This document shows positions 8,058-16,124 of a DNA stretch of 49,238 bases, piece after piece. The stretch's first letter is position 1. Every line of letters begins with the position of its first letter. The stretch comes from an uncultured Lachnospiraceae bacterium (GTDB lineage: Bacteria; Bacillota; Clostridia; Lachnospirales; Lachnospiraceae): assembly GCA_944375845.1 (NCBI GenBank), contig CALWAW010000019.1, positions 1 to 49,238 on the forward strand, read 5' to 3'. Below the pieces are notes generated by a model. That model had not been told where the DNA came from and searched no databases. It saw nothing but the letters and a program-made list of their open reading frames with translations. The position numbers were made by a program, and so were the translations under genes.

Positions 8058-9526
8058 ATGATAATGCAGATCATGCCGCCGTTTGAATCGTTGATGATCT
8101 TCTGGAGCGTCTCCTGGAGCTTCAGCTGGCAGGAATCCGTAAGCTGGGAGATCTTGGCGCCGATGCCGTCGGTGACGATCTGCTCAATGGATTTTCCGAA
8201 GATACTGGTGTTCCAGACGCCCTCCTCGTTGTCTTTCCCGTTTTCGCGGATGTAGGCGATCAGGTCCTCCGCCTGCCGTTCATCCCCCACGATGGGCGCC
8301 AGCTCCGTCTCGATGGAGGCGCGGATCAGATTGATGGAGGGAGCCTGGGCATGGATCTTCACGCCGTACTTGTTCCCGTGCTTTATGACCTCCGGATCAT
8401 CCAGCCGGATCTCGCTTCTGTCGGGCAGGATCACGCCGTAGCCCTTTTCCCTGACGGCCCTCAGGGCCCCCTCCAGCCTTTCGTACTGATCCTTAAGTCC
8501 GGCGTACCGCTTTAAAAGACCCATCAGCTGATATTCCCCGCCGATTTCCATGCCGGTGCAGTCGCTTAATATCCTGTAATAGATCCCGTCCGCAAAGGAT
8601 ACGTCCATGGAGACCCTGCCGTCGGAATAATCTGCCCGGGAAAGCCTGAGAGCCCTGACGGGCGAATCCTCCTCTCCCCGGTATTCCGTCCTTAAATCCT
8701 TCATCTGCACCGCCGTATCCATCAGGCCCTTCGCGAGCTCCAGAAGCTTTTCCTTGAGCCAGTGGCCCGGGGGAAGAAGCTCCGCCCACTGGGGCATGTA
8801 AAGGTCGATCTCGGCTATGGGAAATTCGTTCAGCACCTCCCCAAGAATCAGGGTGATGTCTTCCTTTTTCAACTGCTGGCAGTTGACCGGAAGGACCCTG
8901 ACGCCATAGCTTTCTCCCAGATGAGCCGCCAGGTCCTTTGCCTCCCCGGAATAGGGCTTCGTGGTGTTGAGAAGCATGATAAAGGGCTTTCCCAGCGCCT
9001 TGAGCTCCTCGATGGTCTGCTTTTCTGCGGTTACGTAGCCCTCCCTGGGAATGTCGCCGAAGGAGCCGTCAGCCGTCACCACGACGCCGATGGTGGAGTG
9101 ATCCCGGATCACCTTTTCCGTACCCATGGCCGCCGCCTGGGTAAAGGGGATCTCCTCATCCGACCAGGGCGTTTTCACCAGCCGCTCCTCGCCGTTTTCC
9201 CTGTGCCCCTCCGCTCCCTCCGCCATAAAGCCCACGCAGTCGATGAGGCGCACCTTCACATCGGCGTCCCCGATGCGGACGGCGGCCGCCTCCTGGGGGA
9301 TGAATTTAGGCTCCGTGGTCATGATCGTCTTTCCGGCCGCCGACTGGGGAAGCTCATCCTGGGCCCGCCGCCTTTCGTTGTCGTCCTCCATCACCGGGAG
9401 CACAAGAAGATCCATGAACCGCTTGATAAAGGTGGATTTACCTGTCCGGACCGGGCCCACGACCCCGATATAGATCTCGCCGCCCGTCCGTTTCTGTATA
9501 TCCCTGTATACATGAAAATCGTCCAT
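8054..9526 (-). CDS. spoIVA: Stage IV sporulation protein A
   Basis: Morphogenetic ATPase that polymerises on the forespore surface to form the base of the spore coat. At 490 residues it is full length for the family. The N-terminal TRAFAC-like ATPase domain has Walker A GPVRTGKST (residues 24-32), followed by the IDCVGFM and NTTKPYSG elements. A long middle domain follows, and the C-terminus ends in the hydrophobic GGMICIII typical of SpoIVA. GGAGGG lies 7 bases before the ATG. The upstream region carries a candidate mother-cell sigma-E promoter (9555-9581). This is direct evidence that the organism's lineage forms endospores. Confidence 0.97.
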   Translation of the reverse strand: MDDFHVYRDIQKRTGGEIYIGVVGPVRTGKSTFIKRFMDLLVLPVMEDDNERRRAQDELPQSAAGKTIMTTEPKFIPQEAAAVRIGDADVKVRLIDCVGFMAEGAEGHRENGEERLVKTPWSDEEIPFTQAAAMGTEKVIRDHSTIGVVVTADGSFGDIPREGYVTAEKQTIEELKALGKPFIMLLNTTKPYSGEAKDLAAHLGESYGVRVLPVNCQQLKKEDITLILGEVLNEFPIAEIDLYMPQWAELLPPGHWLKEKLLELAKGLMDTAVQMKDLRTEYRGEEDSPVRALRLSRADYSDGRVSMDVSFADGIYYRILSDCTGMEIGGEYQLMGLLKRYAGLKDQYERLEGALRAVREKGYGVILPDRSEIRLDDPEVIKHGNKYGVKIHAQAPSINLIRASIETELAPIVGDERQAEDLIAYIRENGKDNEEGVWNTSIFGKSIEQIVTDGIGAKISQLTDSCQLKLQETLQKIINDSNGGMICIII

Positions 9527-9554
9527 AAACCAGCCCTCCTGTATATGCTGGTTA

Positions 9555-9581
9555 AATATATGCGGGGGCGGGCATGGCTAT
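9555..9581 (-). promoter_or_regulatory. Candidate sigma-E promoter for spoIVA
   Basis: The minus strand reads ATA, 16 bases, CATATATT. The established sigma-E consensus is ATA, 16-18 bases, CATACAnT, so the spacing is exact and the -10 differs at one informative base. It lies about 28 bases before the spoIVA start, as expected for a sigma-E dependent gene. Confidence 0.5.
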
Positions 9582-9596
9582 GCGGACAAAAAAGGC

Positions 9597-9625
9597 TTGC
9601 ATAATGACAACATCTATGCTATATT
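9597..9625 (+). promoter_or_regulatory. Sigma-A promoter for the PfoR-like gene
   Basis: TTGCAT, 17 bases, TATATT on the plus strand, about 75 bases before the start codon. It is divergent from the spoIVA promoter. Confidence 0.55.
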
Positions 9626-9700
9626 TTAGAACGTCATGTGTCTTGTCACTTGTATAAAGAAATTTTACAGCAGAATATGCAAAAGAAAGGCGGAACAAAT

Positions 9701-10756
9701 ATGAAAAAATGGCTGAACCGGCTGTTTATCGATGGCCTCAGCGGAATGGCCACCGGTCTCTTCTCCACTCTGATCGTGGGCACCATCATCCAGCAGGTGG
9801 GAAATCTGATCGGAGGAAACGTCGGAAACTTCCTGTTCCTCTTTGGAAAGACGGCGGCCGCCCTGACCGGCGCCGGTATCGGCTGCGGCGTCGCCTGCAA
9901 ATTTAAGGAAAGCCCTCTGGTGGTGCTCTCTGCCGCCACCTCGGGCATGGTGGGCGCCTTCGCCTCCTCCATCCTGAACGGGTCGATTCTTATGGACGGG
10001 GCTGTGGTGCTCTCCGGCCCCGGCGAGCCCCTGGGAGCCTTTATCGCCGCCTATGTGGGCATTGAGCTTGGTCATCTGATCTCGGGAAAGACGAAGCTCG
10101 ACATCATCCTGACGCCGATCCTCTGCATCCTGGCCGGCTCTGTGGTGGGCCTGATCTTAAGCCCGCCCATATCCGCCTTTATGAACTCTCTGGGCGCCAT
10201 GATCAACTGGGGGACGGAGCAGCAGCCCTTCCTGATGGGAATCATCGTCTCCGTGCTCATGGGCATGATCCTGACCCTTCCCATCAGCTCCGCGGCCCTG
10301 GGCGTCGCCCTGGGGCTCTCCGGCCTGGCGGCGGGAGCCGCCACAGTGGGCTGCTGCGCCAACATGGTGGGCTTCGCCGTGGCCAGCTACAAGGAGAACA
10401 AAATGGGCGGCCTTCTGGCCCAGGGTATCGGCACCAGTATGCTCCAGGTGCCCAACATCATAAAAAAGCCCCTGATCTGGCTGCCTGCCATCATCAGCAG
10501 CGCCATCGTGGGGCCTCTTTCTACCATGGTATTCCACATGAGCAACAATCCGGTGGGCTCCGGCATGGGAAGCGCCGGCTTCGTGGGACAGATCATGACC
10601 TTTCAGACCATGGTCCCGGCGGAGGGCGTCCTTTCCGTACTGCTCAAGGTCGTGTTCCTCCAGTTCCTTCTTCCCGGCTTCCTTGCCTGGGCGGTATCCT
10701 GGTTTATGCGAAAGAAGGGATGGATCAAGTACGGCGACATGAAACTTGATGTATAA
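9701..10756 (+). CDS. PTS EIIC_2 / PfoR-like membrane protein
   Basis: A 351-residue polytopic membrane protein with about 8-10 hydrophobic segments rich in Gly and Ala. The sequence (SGMATGLFSTLIVGTIIQQ, GCCANMVGFAVASYKEN and the C-terminal FLQFLLPGFLAWAVS) resembles the PTS_EIIC_2 family, which includes the C. perfringens PfoR protein. There are no EIIA or EIIB phosphorylation domains here, so transport by the PTS cannot be assumed. The start MKKWLNR has AGGCGG upstream; the 21-codon upstream extension carries no ribosome binding site. It is expressed alone from 9597-9625 and converges with the next gene with only 10 bases between stops and no obvious terminator. Confidence 0.8.
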   Translation: MKKWLNRLFIDGLSGMATGLFSTLIVGTIIQQVGNLIGGNVGNFLFLFGKTAAALTGAGIGCGVACKFKESPLVVLSAATSGMVGAFASSILNGSILMDGAVVLSGPGEPLGAFIAAYVGIELGHLISGKTKLDIILTPILCILAGSVVGLILSPPISAFMNSLGAMINWGTEQQPFLMGIIVSVLMGMILTLPISSAALGVALGLSGLAAGAATVGCCANMVGFAVASYKENKMGGLLAQGIGTSMLQVPNIIKKPLIWLPAIISSAIVGPLSTMVFHMSNNPVGSGMGSAGFVGQIMTFQTMVPAEGVLSVLLKVVFLQFLLPGFLAWAVSWFMRKKGWIKYGDMKLDV

Positions 10757-10766
10757 GCTTCATCCC

Positions 10767-11429
10767 TTACAGGTCATACAGGGCGGTGACAAAGCTTAAA
10801 AAGCGGACGCTTCCCTCCTGTGCATCCTGGGCGCTGAAGCCAAAATAGCGGTAGATATCGCGGCTGATGGCCTTCGCCCGCTCACCCTGCTTTTTATTCC
10901 GATAAGAAAATGAAACTCCGGCGGTCTGCCGGAGTTTTTCTGTGGTCACCTCCAGGCTGCCGCATTCCCTTCCGTTTTCTTTTAAGGCGATGTAGTAAAT
11001 GGCAAAATCCATGGGAACCTCAGAGTCGGGAATCGCCTCCGCCTCTTTCTGGCGCGCCTCCACCCGCGCAAAATAATCCTCAATCGCCTTTCGGTCCGGG
11101 TTTTTCCGCTCCACGGACGGAAATTCGGGAACGGGAAGCTTTAAAAGCTCCGGCCTTTCCTGCATCACCAGCGCCGCCCTGGCGCACCGGTACTGTTCCT
11201 TAAAGGAGATGGAATCCTCCGCAAGCCTCCGGGCCCCGTATTTTTTTTCAATGTAGGCGATCAGCTCCTCCACCGTGTGGGGCTCGGGCTTTACCCTGCG
11301 GCGGATCCGCGCGATCAGGCGCCTTCTTCGCATGAGCCTTAGGGAAAAGCGCCGTTTTCCCGCCATGAATATAGATGTGGGGCCGTCACTCCCCCCGATG
11401 ATGCCGATCCCGGCCGCGTGTTTTCCCAT
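10767..11429 (-). CDS. Unknown protein with a GIIGGSDGPTSIF N-terminal peptide
   Basis: A 220-residue basic, probably soluble protein of unknown function. Residues 7-23 (GIGIIGGSDGPTSIFMA) match a signature of the beta subunits of sodium-pumping decarboxylases (OadB/GcdB type), but nothing else resembles that 10-helix membrane protein. After the peptide there is an Arg-rich stretch (RRRRLIARIRRRV) and a helical C-terminal domain ending ALYDL. Automatic pipelines may therefore call it a decarboxylase subunit, which is not supported. GGAGGG precedes the ATG closely, and the stop of cls lies 10 bases upstream, so it is the last gene of the deoD-cls operon. Confidence 0.7.
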   Translation of the reverse strand: MGKHAAGIGIIGGSDGPTSIFMAGKRRFSLRLMRRRRLIARIRRRVKPEPHTVEELIAYIEKKYGARRLAEDSISFKEQYRCARAALVMQERPELLKLPVPEFPSVERKNPDRKAIEDYFARVEARQKEAEAIPDSEVPMDFAIYYIALKENGRECGSLEVTTEKLRQTAGVSFSYRNKKQGERAKAISRDIYRYFGFSAQDAQEGSVRFLSFVTALYDL

Positions 11430-11438
11430 ATACCCTCC

Positions 11439-12968
11439 TTAAAACAGAGGCGCCAGAACCCTTAAAACGGCGTCCAGAAGGCCTCCGAACAGGCCCGCCC
11501 TGCACTCCCTTAAGGACACGGGACGGCTTTTTTTAATGGTCTCAATGGCGTCGCGCTTCAGCTCCCAGATGGCGGGGCTTCTGTAAAGGAAGGTCCCGCA
11601 CTCGAAATGGAGATAAAGGCTTCTGTAGTCCATGTTGATGCTGCCCACCACGGCGGACTCGTCGTCGCACACATAGCTTTTCGCGTGGATAAATCCGGGC
11701 GTATACTCATAGATCTTTACGCCCGCCCGAAGAAGGGGCGCGTAATTGGAACGGGTGAGCCGGAACACCAGAGGCTTGTCGGGTATCCCCGGCGTCACAA
11801 TCCGCACGTCCACCCCCCGCCTGGCTGCTAAAGACAGGGCCAGCTTCATCTCGTTGTCCACGATCAGATAGGGCGTGAAGATATAACAATAGCGCCTGGC
11901 CTGATTCAGGATCTGAATGTATACGTTTTCCGCCACGGCCTCATTGTCCAGGGGATTGTCGCCGAAGGGCTGCACATAGCCCTCGCCGTGAAAGGCCGCG
12001 GGATGATGGAGGCGGGGCCTGAACTGCTCCATGTCCGCGTCCTCTTTTCTGTAGGTGTTCCACATCTCAAGAAACATCAGCGTGAAATTCCAGACCGCCT
12101 CGCCCTTTAAGCGCACTCCCGTATCCTTCCAGTGGCCGAACCGCTTTTTCAGGTTGATATACTCGTCGGACAGGTTGATGCCTCCTGTAAAGGCCGTGTG
12201 GCCGTCCACCACCAGTATCTTCCTGTGGTCCCTGTGGTTCATGGCCAGGGAAAGAAAAGGAATCACCGGGTTAAAGGCCATGCATTTGATGCCCTTCGCC
12301 TCCAGCTCCTTGTAATATTTGGGAGGAAGCAGGGCCACGCAGCCCATATCGTCGTAGATCATCCGCACATCCACGCCCTGGGATACCTTGCGCTCCAGGA
12401 TCTCCAAGATCCTGTTCCACATATATCCCTCCTCCACAATGAAATATTCCAGAAAGATATAATACTCCGCCCGCTCCAGGGCGTCGAGCATATCCCGGAA
12501 CATGGCCTCGCCCACGGGGTAATAGGTGACGGCGGTATCCTTGTGAAGGCTGTAGTCACTGGTGGCGGTCAGATAAGCGCTGATGCCCGCCGCCCTCTCG
12601 TCCATAGCCTTCATTTCCCGGAAGGCCTGCCCGTCTCCTTTAAATTCCCGCTCCATCCTCCTGTGGGTGAGCCCCATCCGTTTTTTCATTTTTTTGGAAG
12701 GATTTTTATTGCCGAAAAACAGATATAAAAGCCCGCCGAACAGGGGAAGGCACAGGATCAGGATGATCCAGGCGATCTTGTAGGCGGAATTTTCATCCTT
12801 TCCGATGATATAAAGCACCATCAGCACGCTCAGCAGGGAAAAGCCGACGTTGATCCACACCGAATAGCTGGTGAGCTTCAACAGGAAGATCACGATCCAT
12901 ACGATCTGCAAAAGCAGGGCCAGGGCAGTGACCCCGATCCTGTTTGTGATCATTTTTTTATAGTTCAT
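11439..12968 (-). CDS. cls: Cardiolipin synthase
   Basis: Membrane phospholipase D-family enzyme that condenses two phosphatidylglycerols into cardiolipin. At 509 residues it is typical of bacterial Cls. Two N-terminal membrane segments (about residues 12-32 and 36-56) precede two PLD domains, each with an HxKxxxxD motif: HRKILVVD in the middle and HAKSYVCD near the C-terminus, both followed by the expected GGIN or GSIN. GAGGT precedes the ATG. It lies 10 bases downstream of deoD and is probably cotranscribed with it. pgsA, which supplies its phosphatidylglycerol pathway, is near the other end of the window. Confidence 0.95.
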   Translation of the reverse strand: MNYKKMITNRIGVTALALLLQIVWIVIFLLKLTSYSVWINVGFSLLSVLMVLYIIGKDENSAYKIAWIILILCLPLFGGLLYLFFGNKNPSKKMKKRMGLTHRRMEREFKGDGQAFREMKAMDERAAGISAYLTATSDYSLHKDTAVTYYPVGEAMFRDMLDALERAEYYIFLEYFIVEEGYMWNRILEILERKVSQGVDVRMIYDDMGCVALLPPKYYKELEAKGIKCMAFNPVIPFLSLAMNHRDHRKILVVDGHTAFTGGINLSDEYINLKKRFGHWKDTGVRLKGEAVWNFTLMFLEMWNTYRKEDADMEQFRPRLHHPAAFHGEGYVQPFGDNPLDNEAVAENVYIQILNQARRYCYIFTPYLIVDNEMKLALSLAARRGVDVRIVTPGIPDKPLVFRLTRSNYAPLLRAGVKIYEYTPGFIHAKSYVCDDESAVVGSINMDYRSLYLHFECGTFLYRSPAIWELKRDAIETIKKSRPVSLRECRAGLFGGLLDAVLRVLAPLF

Positions 12969-12978
12969 AGAAACCTCG

Positions 12979-13692
12979 TTATTCTGTGAAGGATACGGCC
13001 GCCTCCAGCGCCGTCTCCATCATGTCGGTAAAGCCTGTCTGCCGTTCCTCTGCCGGAAGGGCCTCGCCTGTTACGATGGAATCGGACACCGTAAAGATTC
13101 CCAGTGCATCGACGCCTGCCCTGGCGGCGTTGCAGTAGAGGGCAAAGCTCTCCATTTCAATGGCCAGGACGCCCATGGCGGCCCATTGCTTCCACTCGGG
13201 AGTCTCTGTATAGAACAGATCTGAGGACAGCACGTTCCCGGCCGTAAAGGAATGGCCGCCCGCCCTGGCCGCCTTCACAGCCGCCTCCAGAAGCCCGTAG
13301 GAGGCCGTGGCCGAATAAGTTCCGGGAAGACCGTACTGGTGGGCATAGCTTCCGTCTGTGCAGGCCCCCACGGCCATGACCAGCTCTCCCACCTTCACAG
13401 ACTCCTGGATGCTCCCGCAGGAGCCCACCCGGATCAGGCGCTTTACTCCGTACTCGTGAATCAGCTCATGGGAATAGATCCCGATGGAGGGGCAGCCCAT
13501 GCCCGTTCCCATGACCGAGATCCGCTTTCCCTTATATAAGCCTGTATAGCCCAGCATATTCCGTACCCGGTTGAAGCACCGGGCGTTCTCCAGAAAATTT
13601 TCAGCGATGAACTTTGCCCGCAGAGGATCCCCCGGAAGAAGGATGCTCTCCGCGATCTGTCCACGTTCGGCTTCGTTGTGCGGCGTCGCCAT
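12979..13692 (-). CDS. deoD: Purine-nucleoside phosphorylase, DeoD type
   Basis: Hexameric trimeric-fold phosphorylase that splits purine (deoxy)nucleosides with phosphate for salvage. At 237 residues it matches the family length. Visible are the phosphate-binding LPGDPLRAK, the RVGSCGS loop, AIEMESFAL (ribose-binding Met-Glu) and the catalytic Asp in TVSDSIVTGE. The start MATPHNEAERG follows GGAGGAATCGTGT; the 61-codon upstream extension runs through the promoter region. An extended -10 at 13724-13732 serves it. It heads an operon with cls and the gene at 10767. Confidence 0.96.
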   Translation of the reverse strand: MATPHNEAERGQIAESILLPGDPLRAKFIAENFLENARCFNRVRNMLGYTGLYKGKRISVMGTGMGCPSIGIYSHELIHEYGVKRLIRVGSCGSIQESVKVGELVMAVGACTDGSYAHQYGLPGTYSATASYGLLEAAVKAARAGGHSFTAGNVLSSDLFYTETPEWKQWAAMGVLAIEMESFALYCNAARAGVDALGIFTVSDSIVTGEALPAEERQTGFTDMMETALEAAVSFTE

Positions 13693-13723
13693 ACACGATT
13701 CCTCCTTTTTCGTCATATAGACC

Positions 13724-13732
13724 AGTATAGCA
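13724..13732 (-). promoter_or_regulatory. Extended -10 promoter for deoD
   Basis: The minus strand reads TGC-TATACT, an extended -10, about 32 bases before the deoD start. No good -35 is visible at 16-18 bases. Confidence 0.45.
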
Positions 13733-13759
13733 TAACGGCGGGCCGAATGCCATAAACTA

Positions 13760-13788
13760 TTGATTATTTTCCCTGTTGGTATTATAAT
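13760..13788 (+). promoter_or_regulatory. Sigma-A promoter for the DMT-MATE operon
   Basis: TTGATT, 17 bases, TATAAT on the plus strand; the -10 is perfect. It is divergent from the deoD promoter and lies about 40 bases before the DMT transporter start. Confidence 0.75.
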
Positions 13789-13829
13789 AATACAGCGTTT
13801 TGCAAGTATACACGGGGGAGGAATCGCAA

Positions 13830-14732
13830 ATGCTTTACATGGCTCTGGCCGTTCTGGCCGGTATCCTCGTATCATCCCAGAGCAGCTTCAACGGGATGCT
13901 CTATCCGTTTCTGGGCGTCCTGGGCGTCAGCTTTGCCAGCAATTTTCTGAACGCTGTCACAAGCTTCTTCTTCAGTCTCGTTTATTTCCACCGGCCTCCA
14001 AAACTGAAGGGTCTCCCTGTCCACGCCAGCTTCGGCGGCCTCTGCGCTCTGGTGGTCCTGGGCTTTTCCGGGTATCTGGTGGCTCATGTGGGCACGGCCG
14101 TCACCGTCTGTCTCTCTGTTTCGGGACAGCTCTTCATGTCCGCTGTGGTGGACCATTTCGGTCTCTTCGGCTCCGAAAAAATCGCCTTTAAGAAGATCCG
14201 GATTCCCGGCTTTCTCTGCATTATCATCGGCGTGTTCGTGATCAACTTTGCCGGAGGCAGCGCCTTTTCCGCTGTGAAGAACCAGTGGTTTCTGCTGCTT
14301 CTTCTGATCTTTGCCATCATCATCGGCTGCATCACCGTCTTTGCCAGGATGTTCAACTACGAGGCCAGCAAATATGTGGGAAAGCTGGACGGCAACTTCG
14401 CCAACTCCATTATGGGTGCGGGCGCGGCCCTGGTAATTCTTCTGGTGACCACAGGCTTCCGTCCCCCTGTTTCCGGGATTTTAAAGGCCCCTGCCGCCGG
14501 GTATCTCACAGGTCCCTTCGGCACCATCGCCTGCGTTCTCAATTCCCTGTGCTATGCGAAGCTCAAGGTGTTCCACGCCACCATCTTCCTTCTCATCGGC
14601 CAGATCGCCACGGGCATCGTCATGGACCTGATCCTTCTGGGAAGCTTTCCGCCTGGAAAGCTTGTGGGAATCCTCATCGTATGCTTCGGGATTTTCCTGG
14701 ACAAGAAATTTACAGCTAAGGAGACTGCATAA
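13830..14732 (+). CDS. DMT-superfamily transporter, YdcZ/DUF606 type
   Basis: A 300-residue integral membrane protein with about ten hydrophobic helices arranged as two tandem DUF606-like halves. Typical elements are the first helix SSQSSFNGML, GQLFMSAVVDHFG in the first half, and the repeat-like IGQIATGIVMDLILLG in the second. The family belongs to the drug/metabolite transporter superfamily; the substrate is unknown. Start at MLYMALAVLAG after GGGGGAGG. The stop is 2 bases from the MATE start, so the two transporters are cotranscribed from 13760-13788. Confidence 0.88.
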   Translation: MLYMALAVLAGILVSSQSSFNGMLYPFLGVLGVSFASNFLNAVTSFFFSLVYFHRPPKLKGLPVHASFGGLCALVVLGFSGYLVAHVGTAVTVCLSVSGQLFMSAVVDHFGLFGSEKIAFKKIRIPGFLCIIIGVFVINFAGGSAFSAVKNQWFLLLLLIFAIIIGCITVFARMFNYEASKYVGKLDGNFANSIMGAGAALVILLVTTGFRPPVSGILKAPAAGYLTGPFGTIACVLNSLCYAKLKVFHATIFLLIGQIATGIVMDLILLGSFPPGKLVGILIVCFGIFLDKKFTAKETA

Positions 14733-14734
14733 AC

Positions 14735-16072
14735 ATGAAGCAAAAAGACCTCACCACAGGGAAGATCACCTCTTCCCTGCTTTTATTTGCCCTTCCCATG
14801 ATTCTTGGAAATCTGATCCAGCAGCTCTACAATGTGGCGGATACCCTGATCGTGGGCCAGTTCCTGGGCTCCAACGCCCTGGCGGCCGTGGGCTCCGCCT
14901 ACACCCTGATGACGTTTCTGACCTCCATTCTCCTGGGCCTTTCCATGGGAAGCGGCGCGGTGTTCTCAATCTGCTACGGGGCCGGGGATCAGAAACGGCT
15001 CAAATCCAGCATTTTCACCTCCTTCGTGCTGATCGCGGCGTGCAGCCTGGTCCTCAATGTCGTCGTCTTTGTCTTTATTGATCCCATCATGCGCCTTTTG
15101 CAGACTCCTGACGAGATCTACGATATGATGCGAAGCTATCTCTGGGTCATTTTCATCGGGATCACTGCCACCTTCCTCTACAACTATTTTGCCTGCCTTC
15201 TGCGGGCATTGGGAAATTCCGTGGCCCCTCTCCTGTTTTTGGGCTTTTCGGCCCTCTTAAACATCGGTCTGGATCTTTTATTTGTTCTGGTGTTTTACTG
15301 GGGCGCTCCGGGAGCCGCGGCCGCCACGGTGATCTCCCAGTATATCTCCGGCGTAGGGCTTATGATCTATACGCTGGTCAAATTTCCTGACCTCAGGCTC
15401 TCGCGGGAGGATATGCAGTTAAAGAAGAAAAACCTGAGGGAAATTTCCCAGTTTTCCTTCCTCACCTGTCTCCAGCAGTCCATTATGAATTTTGGAATCC
15501 TGATGGTGCAGGGCCTTGTAAACAGCTTCGGCCCCGCCGTCATGGCCGCCTTCGCCGCGGCCGTGAAGATCGATTCCTTCGCCTACATGCCGGTCCAGGA
15601 TTTCGGAAACGCCTTCTCCACCTTCATCGCCCAGAACCACGGCGCCGGAAAAAAGGACCGGATCAGAAAGGGGATCCGCTCCGCTTTCACCGCCTCCATG
15701 ATCTTCTGCCTGATCATCACTGCCGGCGTCTGCGTTTTCGCCCGGCCTTTGATGATGATCTTCGTCCACGCGGAGGAAACGGAGATCCTTGCCATCGGCG
15801 TCCGATATCTGCGCATTGAGGGGGCCTTCTACTGCGGCATCGGCTTCTTATTCCTGTTTTACGGCCTCTACAGAGCCCTCTCACGGCCCGGCATGTCCGT
15901 GATCCTCACCATCGTCTCCCTGGGCTCAAGGGTGGCCCTGGCCTACGGCCTTTCCGCCATTCCCCTCCTGGGAACCACCGGAATCTGGATGTCCGTTCCC
16001 ATCGGCTGGTTTTTGGCGGACGCCATCGGATTCCTCTATTATTTCAAAAACAGAAAGACGTTTACGGCGTAG
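14735..16072 (+). CDS. MATE-family efflux transporter
   Basis: A 445-residue inner membrane transporter with 12 predicted helices in two homologous halves, as usual for multidrug and toxin extrusion proteins. Typical sequence includes ALPMILGNLIQQLYNVADT in helix 1, the GLSMGSGAVFSICYGAG segment, and YMPVQDFGNAFSTFIAQNHGAG in the second half. These proteins exchange Na+ or H+ for organic cations or other metabolites; the substrate cannot be read from sequence. GGAG precedes the start, within the end of the DMT gene. A hairpin at 16081-16110 separates it from the convergent aminopeptidase gene. Confidence 0.95.
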   Translation: MKQKDLTTGKITSSLLLFALPMILGNLIQQLYNVADTLIVGQFLGSNALAAVGSAYTLMTFLTSILLGLSMGSGAVFSICYGAGDQKRLKSSIFTSFVLIAACSLVLNVVVFVFIDPIMRLLQTPDEIYDMMRSYLWVIFIGITATFLYNYFACLLRALGNSVAPLLFLGFSALLNIGLDLLFVLVFYWGAPGAAAATVISQYISGVGLMIYTLVKFPDLRLSREDMQLKKKNLREISQFSFLTCLQQSIMNFGILMVQGLVNSFGPAVMAAFAAAVKIDSFAYMPVQDFGNAFSTFIAQNHGAGKKDRIRKGIRSAFTASMIFCLIITAGVCVFARPLMMIFVHAEETEILAIGVRYLRIEGAFYCGIGFLFLFYGLYRALSRPGMSVILTIVSLGSRVALAYGLSAIPLLGTTGIWMSVPIGWFLADAIGFLYYFKNRKTFTA

Positions 16073-16073
16073 A

Positions 16074-16110
16074 GCAAAAAAATCCCCCAGCCTTAATAGG
16101 CTGGGGGATT
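16074..16110 (-). terminator. Rho-independent terminator of the ABC importer operon
   Basis: A perfect 12-base stem (AATCCCCCAGCC with GGCTGGGGGATT) and a 6-base loop are followed on the minus strand by seven T residues. It lies 14 bases after the aminopeptidase stop. On the plus strand the hairpin could also slow MATE transcripts, but no T-run follows there. Confidence 0.9.
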
Positions 16111-16124
16111 CGACTATACAACGC

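Noticed and set aside
10757..10766. Terminator between the PfoR-like gene and the gene at 10767
   Set aside because: Only 10 bases separate the stops and no hairpin is visible.
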